In this document: positions 37,390 through 46,292 of the stretch, one piece after another | How the letters are laid out: every line of letters begins with the position of its first letter | Position numbering within the stretch: the first letter of the stretch is position 1 | Assembly (NCBI RefSeq): GCF_014211915.1 | Contig: NZ_CP060039.1 | Coordinates: 1,302,001-1,366,000 of the forward strand | Source of the DNA: Burkholderia cenocepacia | Lineage (GTDB): Bacteria > Pseudomonadota > Gammaproteobacteria > Burkholderiales > Burkholderiaceae | Reading direction: 5' to 3' | Length of the DNA: 64,000 nt | Made by a program: the position numbers and the translations under genes | The notes under the pieces: model-generated | What the model saw: the letters and a program-made list of their open reading frames with translations, nothing else | Database searches by the model: none | What the model was told of the DNA's origin: nothing

Positions 37390-37832
37390 ACGGTCGCCTG
37401 TCCCGGTGCCGCTCGGCCGGATTCACGCTGATCGAGCTGATGATCGTGCTCGCGATCGTCGCCGTGCTGGCCGGGTGGGGTATCCCGTCGTATCGAGAAC
37501 ATGTCGTGCGGGTTCACCGTGCGTCGGCGGTGTCTGCGCTGTACCGTGCGGCCCAATATCTTGAAACGCTGGACGGTGCGCCGCCTGCGGCGTTGCCGGA
37601 TGCGCTCGCGCAGGCGCCGCCGGACGGGCATGCCGTGTATCGATTGACGCTCGGGCGGCCGGATGGCGACGGTTCACCGGTGAGCTATGAACTGGCGGCG
37701 ACGCCGCTCGACACCGGTCCGATGCGCGACGATGCATGCGGCACGTTCACACTGCGCTCGGACGGGACGAAAGGCAATGCAGGAAGCGATGGCGCCGACG
37801 AACCGGGCGCTGTCTGCTGGGGCGTGCGCTGA
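37386..37832 (+). CDS. pilE: Type IV pilin PilE
   Basis: 148 residues. Leader SAGFTLIELMIVLAIVAVLAGWGIPSY (cleavage G|FTLIE, +5 Glu present) and a PilE-type body with two C-terminal cysteines (RDDACGTFTL ... AVCWGVR). Likely a minor pilin of the fimT-pilVWXE operon rather than the main subunit. Convergent with the DUF3318 gene. Confidence 0.9.
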   Translation: MNGRLSRCRSAGFTLIELMIVLAIVAVLAGWGIPSYREHVVRVHRASAVSALYRAAQYLETLDGAPPAALPDALAQAPPDGHAVYRLTLGRPDGDGSPVSYELAATPLDTGPMRDDACGTFTLRSDGTKGNAGSDGADEPGAVCWGVR

Positions 37833-37886
37833 GTGCGCAAGGAAGGCGCGCAGCGGCGCAGGGCCGTGCGCGCGGGATGCCGACGA

Positions 37887-38330
37887 TCAGTCGTTCTGTG
37901 CGTCGAGCCCGCGTTCGTCGCGGGACTGTTTCCAGATCCGGTAGACCTCCCATGCGGCGAAGCCGAGCGTGCCCCACTTCAACGCGGGGCCCGCGCTCGC
38001 ACGCAGCAGCGAGCGAACGGGTTTCGCCAGCACGAGCGACGCGAGCGAGCTCAGCATCGGATACTGGTTGACGAGCTGGCCGAGGCTTGCGTTCAGGTTC
38101 TTGGCCGACTGGCCGAACCTGCCGGTCGACAGCCCGGGGATGAACACCTTGAGCCAGCTGAAGCGCGTGACGGCGTGGCGCATTTCGGCGGCGGCCTCCG
38201 CAAATTCGAGCCGCTCGACTTCGGATCGCAGGATCAGCAATTCCTTGCGGAGCGCGCGGTGCTGCGACGCGCTCCAGTTCGATCGCGACGAATGGGAGCG
38301 GGAGGGATTGCCCGTGATGTTCTGGCTCAT
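37887..38330 (-). CDS. DUF3318 protein
   Basis: 147 residues: a polar N-terminus, a helical segment RALRKELLILRSEVERLEFA, then a hydrophobic patch (YPMLSSLASLVLAKPVRSLL and ALKWGTLGFAAWEVYRIW). No enzyme motif. Third gene of a leftward operon with yqjE- and yqjD-type genes, a grouping seen for small envelope proteins. Function unknown. Confidence 0.82.
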   Translation of the reverse strand: MSQNITGNPSRSHSSRSNWSASQHRALRKELLILRSEVERLEFAEAAAEMRHAVTRFSWLKVFIPGLSTGRFGQSAKNLNASLGQLVNQYPMLSSLASLVLAKPVRSLLRASAGPALKWGTLGFAAWEVYRIWKQSRDERGLDAQND

Positions 38331-38373
38331 GGCGCGTCGGCGAAGTAGGTGGGAGGGATGAGCGCGAAGGCGT

Positions 38374-38763
38374 TCACGGCTTGCCGCGGAACAGGTCGCG
38401 GTCTTTCTCGAGCTCGGCGAGCGTCGCCTCGAACACGGTCGGCGCGTCGCGCAGGCCCGAGCGCGCCTTCAGCGCGCATACGATGCCGCCAATGGCATAC
38501 AGCGCGGTGATCGCGGCGAGCGCCTGCCAGCGGTAGGTATCCCAGAACGCGATTGCGATCAGCACGGTCAGGCTGATGAGTGCCATCGTCGCGAGCATCA
38601 TCGCGGCGAGTCCGAGGAACAGCACGCCCATCAGGCGCTCCTTCTCCTCGGCAAGCTCGATGCCCACCAGTTCGAGGCGCGTCTGCAGAAGGCCGATGGC
38701 GGAGCCGACGAGGCGGCGCAACGGTCCTTGACCGGACGGCTGCGAGGGGGTGTCTGTCGTCAT
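38374..38763 (-). CDS. yqjE: YqjE-like phage-holin-family membrane protein
   Basis: 129 residues with two membrane helices (GVLFLGLAAMMLATMALISL and RWQALAAITALYAIGGIVCA) and a preceding amphipathic helix (LLQTRLELVGIELAEEKERL). Pfam Phage_holin_3_6 type. The family name is historical; in Proteobacteria these are envelope proteins next to YqjD. Confidence 0.88.
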   Translation of the reverse strand: MTTDTPSQPSGQGPLRRLVGSAIGLLQTRLELVGIELAEEKERLMGVLFLGLAAMMLATMALISLTVLIAIAFWDTYRWQALAAITALYAIGGIVCALKARSGLRDAPTVFEATLAELEKDRDLFRGKP

Positions 38764-38875
38764 GGATGAGGTGCTTGCGCGTGCAGTAAGCAGCTAGGAC
38801 AAAGCCGGCCGGCGCGGGCCGGCCGGCGCCCGCAGGCCGCACCGCGGCCCGCGGGACGAAACGGCGCAGAGCGCG

Positions 38876-39178
38876 TTACTTGCGGTTGATCAGCAGGCCG
38901 ATCAGCACGCCGACGCCGGCGGCCACGCCGATCGACGTCCACGGATGCTCGTGCACGTAGTCGTCGGTCGCGCGCGCGGCCTTCTTGCCTTTCTCGACCA
39001 CCACGACCTGGACGTCGGCTGCCTTTTCCTTGGCCTGCTTCAGGCGCGACATGGCTTTCTCGCGCAACTCGGCCGCACGGTCGCCCGTGCTGCTCGCTGC
39101 TTGCTTGAGCAGGTCTTCGGCGTCCGAGAGAACGGTTTTGATATCCGACATCAGTTTCTCCTTGTTGATTTCCGACAT
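38876..39178 (-). CDS. yqjD: ElaB/YqjD/DUF883 family ribosome- or membrane-anchored protein
   Basis: 100 residues from ATG 39178. A long charged helix (DIKTVLSDAEDLLKQAASST) precedes a C-terminal glycine-rich helix (WTSIGVAAGVGVLIGLLINRK, first 20 residues define it), the DUF883 signature. In E. coli YqjD tethers ribosomes to the membrane in stationary phase. First gene of the leftward operon. Confidence 0.9.
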   Translation of the reverse strand: MSEINKEKLMSDIKTVLSDAEDLLKQAASSTGDRAAELREKAMSRLKQAKEKAADVQVVVVEKGKKAARATDDYVHEHPWTSIGVAAGVGVLIGLLINRK

Positions 39179-39496
39179 TGCAACTCCCTTCGTGCTGTCA
39201 TGCTGCAGGTTCACATCGTAGCGAAACCCCTGCCTGCTGGCGAGCCGGGAAGACACACGGCGGCAGCGCAAGACTGCATGGTAAACGACTTGTAATCATG
39301 AACAGAGCGGCAAACGGGTTGAAAAGTTTCCCCCGCGAGCTTCCGTCCTGCCATGACGCCGGGTAAAAATGACAAAAAAGTATGAATATCAAACGGAATA
39401 ATCGTTCGCACGGCCCATTGCTTCCCGTAAGCTGATGGACTGCCCCGCGCTGTCCAGCGCGCGGTTTCAACCAGCATCGTTCGAGGAGGGAACATC
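39179..39496. other. Divergent intergenic region yqjD / peroxiredoxin
   Basis: 318 bp, locally AT-rich at 39360-39405 (GTAAAAATGACAAAAAAG). Must hold promoters for both genes. I see no exact sigma-70 pair and no clear OxyR site. A good AGGAGG precedes the peroxiredoxin ATG. Confidence 0.6.
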
Positions 39497-40135
39497 ATGA
39501 GTCTGCGTCTTGGCGACATCGCACCGGATTTCGAGCAGGAATCGAGCCTGGGCACCATCAAGTTTCACGAGTGGCTCGGCAACAGCTGGGGCGTCCTGTT
39601 CTCCCATCCGGCCGACTACACGCCGGTGTGCACGACCGAACTCGGGCTGACCTCGAAACTGAAGGGCGAATTCGAGAAACGCAACGTGAAGGTGATCGCG
39701 CTGTCGGTCGACGGCGTCGAATCGCACAAGGGCTGGATCAACGACATCAACGAAACGCAGTCGACGGTCGTGGGCTTCCCGATCATCGCCGACGCGGACC
39801 GCAAGGTGTCGCAGCTGTACGACATGATTCACCCGAACGCGAACGAAACGCTGACGGTGCGTTCGCTGTTCGTGATCGACCCGAACAAGAAGGTGCGGCT
39901 CACGATCACCTATCCGGCCAGCACGGGGCGCAACTTCGACGAAGTGCTGCGCGTGATCGATTCGCTGCAACTGACCGATAATTACAAGGTCGCGACGCCC
40001 GGCAACTGGAAGGACGGCGACGATGTCGTGATCGTGCCGTCGCTGCAGGATCCGGAAGAGCTGAAGAAGCGCTTCCCGAAGGGCTTCAACGCGGTGCGTC
40101 CGTATCTGCGCCTGACGCCGCAGCCGAACAAGTGA
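39497..40135 (+). CDS. 1-Cys peroxiredoxin (Prx6 type)
   Basis: 212 residues. Peroxidatic Cys in DYTPVCTTELG with its Thr and the catalytic Arg later (TVRSLFVIDPNKKVRLT). No resolving Cys in the extended C-terminal domain (YKVATPGNWKDGDDVVIVPS), which together with length marks the Prx6/1-Cys class. Reduces peroxides in the cytoplasm. AGGAGG lies nine bases before the ATG. Confidence 0.93.
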   Translation: MSLRLGDIAPDFEQESSLGTIKFHEWLGNSWGVLFSHPADYTPVCTTELGLTSKLKGEFEKRNVKVIALSVDGVESHKGWINDINETQSTVVGFPIIADADRKVSQLYDMIHPNANETLTVRSLFVIDPNKKVRLTITYPASTGRNFDEVLRVIDSLQLTDNYKVATPGNWKDGDDVVIVPSLQDPEELKKRFPKGFNAVRPYLRLTPQPNK

Positions 40136-40169
40136 GCATCGGCGGCCTGCGGCCGCGGCTCCGATGAAA

Positions 40170-40205
40170 AAAAGCCCGTCCGGCAGTCATGCCGGGCGGG
40201 CTTTT
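40170..40205 (+). terminator. Bidirectional rho-independent terminator
   Basis: AAAAGCCCGTCCGGC, loop AGTCAT, GCCGGGCGGGCTTTT: a 15-bp stem (one G-T pair) with A and T runs. It separates the converging peroxiredoxin and gcdH genes. Confidence 0.93.
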
Positions 40206-40260
40206 ACTTGGCGGCGTGCGCGTGCGCGGCATTGCTGCCGCGTGCGTCATGGCCGGATCA

Positions 40261-41448
40261 TCAGAAGAATGCCTGGATGCCCGTCTGCGCGCGGCCGAGG
40301 ATCAGCGCGTGGATGTCGTGCGTGCCTTCGTACGTGTTGACCACTTCGAGGTTCACGAGGTGGCGCGCGACGCCGAATTCGTCGGAGATGCCGTTGCCGC
40401 CGAGCATGTCGCGCGCGAGGCGGGCGATGTCGAGCGCCTTGCCGCACGAATTGCGCTTCATGATCGACGTGATCTCGACGGCGGCCGTGCCTTCGTCCTT
40501 CATCCGGCCGAGGCGCAGCACGCCTTGCAGGCCGAGCGTGATTTCGGTCTGCATGTCGGCGAGCTTCTTCTGGATCAACTGGTTCGCGGCGAGCGGCCGG
40601 CCGAACTGCTGGCGGTCGAGCACGTACTGGCGCGCGGTGTGCCAGCAGGATTCGGCGGCGCCGAGCGCGCCCCACGCGATCCCGTAGCGCGCCGAGTTCA
40701 GGCAGGTGAACGGGCCGCGCAGGCCGCTCACGTTCGGCATCAGGTTCTCTTCGGGCACGAACACGTCGTCGAGGACGATCTCGCCGGTGATCGATGCGCG
40801 CAGCCCGACCTTGCCGTGGATCGCGGGCGCCGACAGGCCTTTCCAGCCCTTCTCGAGGATGAAGCCGCGGATCGCGTCCTTGCCGTTCTCTTCCAGCTTC
40901 GCCCATACGACGAACACGTCGGCGATCGGCGAGTTGGTGATCCACATCTTCGCGCCGGACAGCGCGTAGCCGCCCGGCACCTTCTTCGCCCGCGTGACCA
41001 TGCTGCCCGGATCGGAGCCGTGGTTCGGCTCGGTCAGGCCGAAGCAGCCGATCCATTCGCCGGTGGCGAGCTTCGGCAGGTATTTCTGCTTCTGCGCGTC
41101 GGAGCCGAATTCGAAGATCGGTACCATCACGAGCGACGACTGTACGGACATCATCGACCGGTAGCCGGAGTCGACGCGCTCGACTTCGCGCGCGATCAGC
41201 CCGTAGCTCACGTAGTTGAGGCCGGGGCCGCCGTATTCCTCGGGAATCGTCGGGCCGAGCAGGCCGACCTCGCCCATCTCGCGAAAGATGGCCGCGTCGG
41301 TGCGTTCGTGGCGGAACGCTTCGGTGACGCGCGGCGCGAGCTTGTCCTGTGCATACGCCTGCGCGGCATCGCGGACCATTCGCTCTTCTTCGGTCAGTTG
41401 CTGGTCGAGCAGCAGCGGATCGTCCCAATGAAAAGTTGCAGCACTCAT
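40261..41448 (-). CDS. gcdH: Glutaryl-CoA dehydrogenase
   Basis: 395 residues. Acyl-CoA dehydrogenase family with [33 protein letters not shown] and C-terminal [20 protein letters not shown] (part), where the Glu in NTYEGTHD is the catalytic base. The pattern matches glutaryl-CoA dehydrogenase ([29 protein letters not shown]). Oxidizes and decarboxylates glutaryl-CoA to crotonyl-CoA in lysine/tryptophan breakdown. Divergent from the IclR gene at 41673, its probable regulator. Confidence 0.93.
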   Translation of the reverse strand: MSAATFHWDDPLLLDQQLTEEERMVRDAAQAYAQDKLAPRVTEAFRHERTDAAIFREMGEVGLLGPTIPEEYGGPGLNYVSYGLIAREVERVDSGYRSMMSVQSSLVMVPIFEFGSDAQKQKYLPKLATGEWIGCFGLTEPNHGSDPGSMVTRAKKVPGGYALSGAKMWITNSPIADVFVVWAKLEENGKDAIRGFILEKGWKGLSAPAIHGKVGLRASITGEIVLDDVFVPEENLMPNVSGLRGPFTCLNSARYGIAWGALGAAESCWHTARQYVLDRQQFGRPLAANQLIQKKLADMQTEITLGLQGVLRLGRMKDEGTAAVEITSIMKRNSCGKALDIARLARDMLGGNGISDEFGVARHLVNLEVVNTYEGTHDIHALILGRAQTGIQAFF

Positions 41449-41461
41449 CGTCTCATCTCCT

Positions 41462-41606
41462 GTCGGCCCGAGTTGGCGCTTCAGCGCTTACTCCGGCCCC
41501 ATGCTTGCGGTCGGTCGGAGCGGGCGCTTCGGCGCCGGCCCCGAGCCCGTGCTTTTCAGTCGGACAGAGGCCGCGCTGCAGCGCTTGCTCCGGGCTGATG
41601 CCTGAA
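41462..41606. repeat. Three imperfect 48-49 bp tandem repeats
   Basis: Units begin with GTCGG at 41462, 41510 and 41559. Each contains a version of GCGCTTCAGCGCTT-CTCCGGCCC and ends near a GCTT/GCCT segment; units 1 and 3 share AGCGCTT-CTCCGG. They lie in the gcdH leader. No gene is seen here. Looks like a degenerate intergenic repeat family of Burkholderia, which I cannot confirm without searching. Confidence 0.7.
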
Positions 41607-41612
41607 GTTCGC

Positions 41613-41641
41613 TTGACTTGCGTTCCGCTGTGCGGAACAAT
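41613..41641 (+). promoter_or_regulatory. Probable promoter of the IclR-type gene with overlapping operator
   Basis: TTGACT (41613-41618), 17 bp, AACAAT (41636-41641). The perfect palindrome GTTCCGC-TGT-GCGGAAC (41622-41638) fills the spacer, a classic place for autorepression by an IclR-family dimer. Confidence 0.65.
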
Positions 41642-41672
41642 GTTTTGCAAATCGACCTCAGTGTAGCACCGG

Positions 41673-42464
41673 ATGACACTTTCAACCATCGACGACACCA
41701 CGATCGACGAGCGCAAGTTCGTCGTCGCGCTCGCGCGCGGGCTCGAGCTGCTGCGCGCCTTCCGGCCCGGCGAGACGATGCTGGGCAATCGCGATTTCGC
41801 GGAACGCACGGGGCTGCCGAAGGCGACGGTGAACCGGCTCGCCTATACGCTGACCGTGCTCGGCTATCTGCGCTACGACGAGACGCTCGGAAAGTATGCG
41901 CTGGACGCCGGTGTGCTGTCGCTCGGCTACGCGCTGCTGTCGGGCTCGGGCACGATCGATCTCGCGCGGCCGCACATGCAGGCGCTCGCGCGCGAGGTCG
42001 GCGCGGCCGTGTCGCTCGGCTGTCGCGACGGGCTCGACATGATCTATCTGGAGACGATCCGGAGCGAGACCGCGTTGACGCTCGGGCTCGCGCCCGGTTC
42101 GCGGCTGTCGATGCTGACGAGCTCGATGGGGCGCGCGTACCTGGCCGTGCAGCCGGAGGACGTGCGCCGCGCGCTCTATGCCGAACTGCACCGCGCGGCC
42201 GGCGGTGCGGCCGACGCCGATGCGCTCGTCGCCGCCGCGCAGCAGGCGGTGGCCGAATTCTCGGCGAACGGCTGCTGCTATTCGTTTCGCGCGTGGCACA
42301 CGGACGTGAACGCGGCGGCCGTGCCGTTTCGCGAGCCGCGCGAGGGGCGCTGGCTGATCCTGAGCTGCAGCGGCCCGGCGTCGTCGATGGACGAAGACGT
42401 GTTTCGCACGCAGGTCGGGCCGCAACTGAAGGCGCTCGCGCAGCGGCTCGGGCAGACGGTCTGA
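41673..42464 (+). CDS. IclR family transcriptional regulator
   Basis: 263 residues. N-terminal winged helix (LGNRDFAERTGLPKATVNRL, with TVNRLAYTLTVLGYL) and a C-terminal effector domain (GSGTIDLARPHMQALAREVG, GSRLSMLTSSMGRAYLA, FSANGCCYSFRAWHTDVNA-type end). PcaR/PobR-like subfamily. Divergent from gcdH, so glutaryl-CoA or a related acid is a reasonable guess for the effector. Confidence 0.92.
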   Translation: MTLSTIDDTTIDERKFVVALARGLELLRAFRPGETMLGNRDFAERTGLPKATVNRLAYTLTVLGYLRYDETLGKYALDAGVLSLGYALLSGSGTIDLARPHMQALAREVGAAVSLGCRDGLDMIYLETIRSETALTLGLAPGSRLSMLTSSMGRAYLAVQPEDVRRALYAELHRAAGGAADADALVAAAQQAVAEFSANGCCYSFRAWHTDVNAAAVPFREPREGRWLILSCSGPASSMDEDVFRTQVGPQLKALAQRLGQTV

Positions 42465-42615
42465 GAGCGACGAGCGCGCGGGTGTTGCCGTCGCGCGGCA
42501 ACCGATCCGTGTGTGACGGATGTGGGCGCAGAGGCGATGCGGCGCCGTTGCGTATTGCGCGACGGGCGAACCGCGCTCATCATCGTTCGCCTGCTTCCCG
42601 ACGACGAGGTCTGCG

Positions 42616-43026
42616 ATGGCGCACCCCGAACCGATGGAAGGCGGATGCGCGTGCGGCGCGATCCGCTACCGTATCGCCGGCGTTCCGACCGACGCCGGTT
42701 TCTGCCACTGCCGGCTCTGCCAGCGCACGACCGGCGCGGCGGTCGTCGCATCGGCATCGGTGCCGATCGACGCATTCGAATATCTGCGGGGCGAACCAAC
42801 CGTCTACGCGTCGAGCGCATGGGGTGAGCGACGCTTCTGCGGCCGTTGCGGCGCGCAGCTCGAATACCGGCGCTCTGACGCGCCGCAGACGGTCGAGATC
42901 AATTACGCGACGCTCGACGAACCGTCGAAGCTGCGTTCGGCGTGGCACGTCTGGTACGGCGATCGTTTCCCGGGCATCGAGATCGACGACGATCTACCGA
43001 AGTACGACGACGGTGGCAGGGAGTAG
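42616..43026 (+). CDS. GFA domain protein (glutathione-dependent formaldehyde-activating type)
   Basis: 136 residues from ATG 42616. Zinc-binding cysteines of the GFA/CENP-V fold: GGCACGAIRY, GFCHCRLCQRTTGA and RRFCGRCGAQLEYR. Many GFA proteins lack proven glutathione activity, so the substrate is uncertain. An open frame continues upstream to 42520 but has no family similarity. Confidence 0.9.
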   Translation: MAHPEPMEGGCACGAIRYRIAGVPTDAGFCHCRLCQRTTGAAVVASASVPIDAFEYLRGEPTVYASSAWGERRFCGRCGAQLEYRRSDAPQTVEINYATLDEPSKLRSAWHVWYGDRFPGIEIDDDLPKYDDGGRE

Positions 43027-43212
43027 GCGGCCCATCGCGGGCAATGCGCCGGTGCGGGCGGGTGCGCAAGCGCATTCGACCTTTCTGCATGAACGAACGA
43101 GGAACCGGCCGGCGTCGAGCGACGCTGCGTGCTGAAACCCGATTCCCGACGTAACCCGACACCGGATGCCGCCCCCGGCGCGGCACGCCCCCCGCGTGGC
43201 TGCTCCCTCCGC

Positions 43213-44016
43213 TCAGGCCGTCACGACCTTCGCGAACACCGGCCCCTGCATGAACCGCACGTCGTGCTGGCGCAGCAACTCGCACTGCGTCTCGTCGACC
43301 ACGCCGTCGAAGATCAGCGGAATCCGCACGCGCTGCGCGTAGGCGACGAGCGCCTTGACCATCCCGTCGCGCAACGCGATGCCCGCATCCATCTTGATGT
43401 AGTCGGGGCGCGCCATGTCCGATTCGACCGCGAGGATGCGGCCCGGATCGGGCAGCTTGTCCGCGACCTTGAAGCCGTGATGCTGATAGCTGCGCGTCAG
43501 GTAGCCGAGGAACGTCTTGTGGGCGACCGCGACCGCCGGCAGCTCGATCACGATCCGCTCGGGCGGCAGCCCGAAGCGCTGCAGCACCGACGAGAAATGC
43601 TTGCCGTGGTCGTACTTCACGCTCTTGAGCAGCCGCTCGTGCACGCGCAGGAACAGCAGCCCGTGACGCTGCGCCCCGAAGAAATTGATCGCGTGCAGCG
43701 CGCGCGACAGGCGGTCGATCGCGACCAGCGTCTGGTCGTCGACGGCCGCGTCGACCGGGTCGTGCTGCGCGCCGGTGACGAGCGTGACGGCCTGGAAGCC
43801 GAGCTCGTCGCCGTAGCGCTCGATCGCGTCGGCGAACGACGTCGATTGCGGCGCGCCGGGCATCGTCACGTCGTAGATCGGCTCGTACGCGCTGGCGAGC
43901 GTGCGCTCCGGCAGATTCGCGCACGCGGTGCCGCCTTCGGCAAGCGCGAGGTGTTCCCGCAGATACGGCAGTTGCCCGGCACGGCTGACCAGCTCGGGGA
44001 TGGTAGGCGGAATCAT
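43213..44016 (-). CDS. Degenerate EAL-domain protein
   Basis: 267 residues. Overall shape of an EAL domain (ASAYEPIYDV, ERIVIELPAVAVAHKTFL, PDYIKMDAGIALRDGM, PLIFDGVVDETQCELLRQHDVRFMQG-type end), but the E-A-L signature, the DDFG loop and the second catalytic acidic motif are replaced. Hydrolysis of cyclic-di-GMP is therefore unlikely; it may act as a binding or protein-contact domain. No GGDEF or sensor domain. Faces the homogentisate operon across a divergent interval. Confidence 0.82.
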   Translation of the reverse strand: MIPPTIPELVSRAGQLPYLREHLALAEGGTACANLPERTLASAYEPIYDVTMPGAPQSTSFADAIERYGDELGFQAVTLVTGAQHDPVDAAVDDQTLVAIDRLSRALHAINFFGAQRHGLLFLRVHERLLKSVKYDHGKHFSSVLQRFGLPPERIVIELPAVAVAHKTFLGYLTRSYQHHGFKVADKLPDPGRILAVESDMARPDYIKMDAGIALRDGMVKALVAYAQRVRIPLIFDGVVDETQCELLRQHDVRFMQGPVFAKVVTA

Positions 44017-44371
44017 CGGCGTGAGAAGGAAAAATGGCGGCCGAAAGGGCCGCCTCGTGACTTGATATTAGCAGCGCGCGCCGCGCTCGGCTCGGCGTTT
44101 CATTCATATGGTTATCCCGTCCCCGAGCGAACGACTAGGGTTTACGTTGATTTCACTATTCGTAATTGGTTTTACTATTCGTAAATCCAGGATTTGTCGC
44201 CGATCAAGAAATGCGGCATGCGGGCGCCGCGAAACGGCGCCGTTCACGAATCAACAGGAAGCAAGGAGCGAGACGTGGCGGTTGTTGACAGGACAAGCGG
44301 GCAGGCGCGCCGCAAGGAGACGGACGGAGCGACGGGCGCGGCGGTGCGCGCACGGCGGGGTTGACGCGCGG
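44017..44371. other. Divergent intergenic region EAL protein / homogentisate operon
   Basis: 355 bp with an AT-rich core at 44100-44215 that holds tandem direct repeats listed separately. No gene seen. Confidence 0.6.
44141..44184 (+). promoter_or_regulatory. Tandem direct repeats, probable operator of the homogentisate operon
   Basis: TTTCACTATTCGTAA at 44151-44165 and TTTTACTATTCGTAA at 44170-44184 differ by one base and are 19 bp apart. A TTTACG at 44141-44146 gives an inverted partner to the CGTAA ends. They are about 190 bp before the first gene, in the AT-rich promoter zone. Confidence 0.65.
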
Positions 44372-46033
44372 ATGGCGACCATGAGCATCGATTACCAGAC
44401 GCTGAAGTTCGAGTACCGCGCCCGCGCGCACGACGCGGCCGTCCACCCGGTGATCGTCGTCGGCGCGGGCCCGGTGGGCCTGGCCGCCGCGATCGACCTC
44501 GCGCAGCAGGGCGTGCCGGTCGTGCTGCTCGACGACGACGACACGCTGTCGACCGGCTCGCGCGCGATCTGCTTCGCCAAGCGCACGCTCGAGATCTTCG
44601 ACCGGCTCGGCTGCGGCGAGCGCTTCGTCGACAAGGGCGTGAGCTGGCACGTCGGCAAGGTGTTCCTGCAGGACGAGCAGCTTTACGCGTTCGACCTGCT
44701 GCCCGAGGAGGGGCATGCGCGCCCGGCGTTCATCAACCTGCAGCAGTACTACGTAGAAGGCTATCTGGCCGACCGCGCATTCGAGCTGCCGAACATCGAT
44801 ATCCGCTGGAAGCACAAGGTGACGGGCGTCGACCAGTCGGCCGAACACGCGGTGCTGACGATCGAGACGCCGGACGGCGTCGCGACGCTGCGCGCGCAGT
44901 ACGTGATCGCGGCCGACGGCTCGCGCAGCCCGATGCGCACGATGATGGGTCTCGAAAGCCGCGGCCGCACGTTCAAGGACCGTTTCCTGATCGCCGACGT
45001 GAAGATGAAGGCGGAGTTTCCGACCGAGCGTTGGTTCTGGTTCGACCCGCCGTTTCACCGCAACCAGTCGGTGCTGCTGCACCGCCAGCCGGACAACGTG
45101 TGGCGCATCGACTTCCAGCTCGGCTGGGATGCCGACCCGGTCGCCGAGAAGCAGCCGGAGCGCGTGATTCCGCGTGTGCGCGCGCTGCTCGGCGCGGACG
45201 TCGAGTTCGAGCTCGAGTGGGTGAGCGTCTATACGTTCCGCTGCCAGCGGATGGACACGTTCCGCCACGGCCGCGTGCTGTTCGCGGGCGATTCCGCACA
45301 CGGCGTGTCGCCGTTCGGCGCGCGCGGCGCGAACAGCGGCGTGCAGGACGCGGACAACCTCGCGTGGAAGCTGAAACTGGTGCTCGACGGCCGTGCGCAC
45401 GACCGCCTGCTCGACACCTATGCGAGCGAGCGCGAGTTCGCAGCGGACGAGAACATCCGCAACTCGACGCGCTCGACCGATTTCATCACGCCGAAAAGCG
45501 CGGTGTCGCGCGTGTTCCGCGATGCGACGCTGAAGCTCGCGCGCGACTGCGAGTTCGCGCGCAAGCTGGTGAACAGCGGCCGCCTGTCGGTGCCGGCCGT
45601 GCTGGCCGATTCGCCGCTCAACACGCCGGACCGCGGCGGCGACGCATTCGGGTGCGCGATGCGGCCCGGCGCGGCGGCGGCCGATGCACCGGTGCGCGCG
45701 CAAGGCGCGTCGGGCTGGCTGCTGCAGCATCTGCGCGGCGGCTTCACCGGCGTGCTGTTCGGATTGCCGGGCGACGCGGCCGCGCTCGCGCAGGCCGTCG
45801 ACGGTCTCGCGCCGACGGTGCGGCCGGTGCTCGTCGTGCCGGCCGGGCACGCGCAGCCGGCGGCCGGTGTCGACGTCGTGGAAGACGTCGACGGGCTCGC
45901 CGCGCAGCGCTACGACGCGCAGCCCGGCACGTTCTACCTGCTGCGTCCCGACCAGCACGTCTGCGCACGCACGCGCACGCTCGACCGTCAGGCGATCGCC
46001 GACGCACTGGCGCGCGCGAGCTGCGCACGCTGA
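44372..46033 (+). CDS. FAD-dependent aromatic hydroxylase (MhpA/PheA type)
   Basis: 553 residues from ATG 44372 (ATG 44381 also possible). Three flavin-monooxygenase motifs are visible: GxGxxG in IVVGAGPVGLAAAIDLAQQG, the DG motif in YVIAADGSRSPMRTMMG, and GDSAHGVSPFGARGANSGVQ. The C-terminal ~130 residues are the thioredoxin-like domain seen in phenol-type hydroxylases. Probably hydroxylates a hydroxyphenyl acid that feeds homogentisate; 3-hydroxyphenylacetate is an inferred substrate. First gene of the operon with DUF2783, MFS, hmgA and fahA. Confidence 0.88.
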   Translation: MATMSIDYQTLKFEYRARAHDAAVHPVIVVGAGPVGLAAAIDLAQQGVPVVLLDDDDTLSTGSRAICFAKRTLEIFDRLGCGERFVDKGVSWHVGKVFLQDEQLYAFDLLPEEGHARPAFINLQQYYVEGYLADRAFELPNIDIRWKHKVTGVDQSAEHAVLTIETPDGVATLRAQYVIAADGSRSPMRTMMGLESRGRTFKDRFLIADVKMKAEFPTERWFWFDPPFHRNQSVLLHRQPDNVWRIDFQLGWDADPVAEKQPERVIPRVRALLGADVEFELEWVSVYTFRCQRMDTFRHGRVLFAGDSAHGVSPFGARGANSGVQDADNLAWKLKLVLDGRAHDRLLDTYASEREFAADENIRNSTRSTDFITPKSAVSRVFRDATLKLARDCEFARKLVNSGRLSVPAVLADSPLNTPDRGGDAFGCAMRPGAAAADAPVRAQGASGWLLQHLRGGFTGVLFGLPGDAAALAQAVDGLAPTVRPVLVVPAGHAQPAAGVDVVEDVDGLAAQRYDAQPGTFYLLRPDQHVCARTRTLDRQAIADALARASCAR

Positions 46034-46061
46034 ATACGATAAAGACACCGGAGACACCGTC

Positions 46062-46292
46062 ATGCCCTCACTCGACACCCGCCCGCGCCTGGCCGATCCC
46101 GATGCGTTCTACGAAGCGCTGATCGACATGCATCGCGACCTGTCGGACGCCGACAGCCAGCTCGTCAATGCGAAGCTGATCCTGTTGCTCGCGAACCAGG
46201 TCGGCGACGCCGACGTGCTGCGCGAAGCGATGGCGCTCGCGCGCCAGGGCGTGACGCCGCCCGTGCATCCGGCCGCGGAGGTGGCGCGATGA
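46062..46292 (+). CDS. DUF2783 small protein
   Basis: 76 residues (MPSLDTRPRLADPDAFYEAL ... HPAAEVAR). Helical, no cysteines, no signal peptide. It lies 28 bases after the hydroxylase and overlaps the MFS gene by four bases. DUF2783 is repeatedly found beside MhpA-like hydroxylases, so it may be a helper subunit; this is inference from the neighbourhood. Confidence 0.85.
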   Translation: MPSLDTRPRLADPDAFYEALIDMHRDLSDADSQLVNAKLILLLANQVGDADVLREAMALARQGVTPPVHPAAEVAR

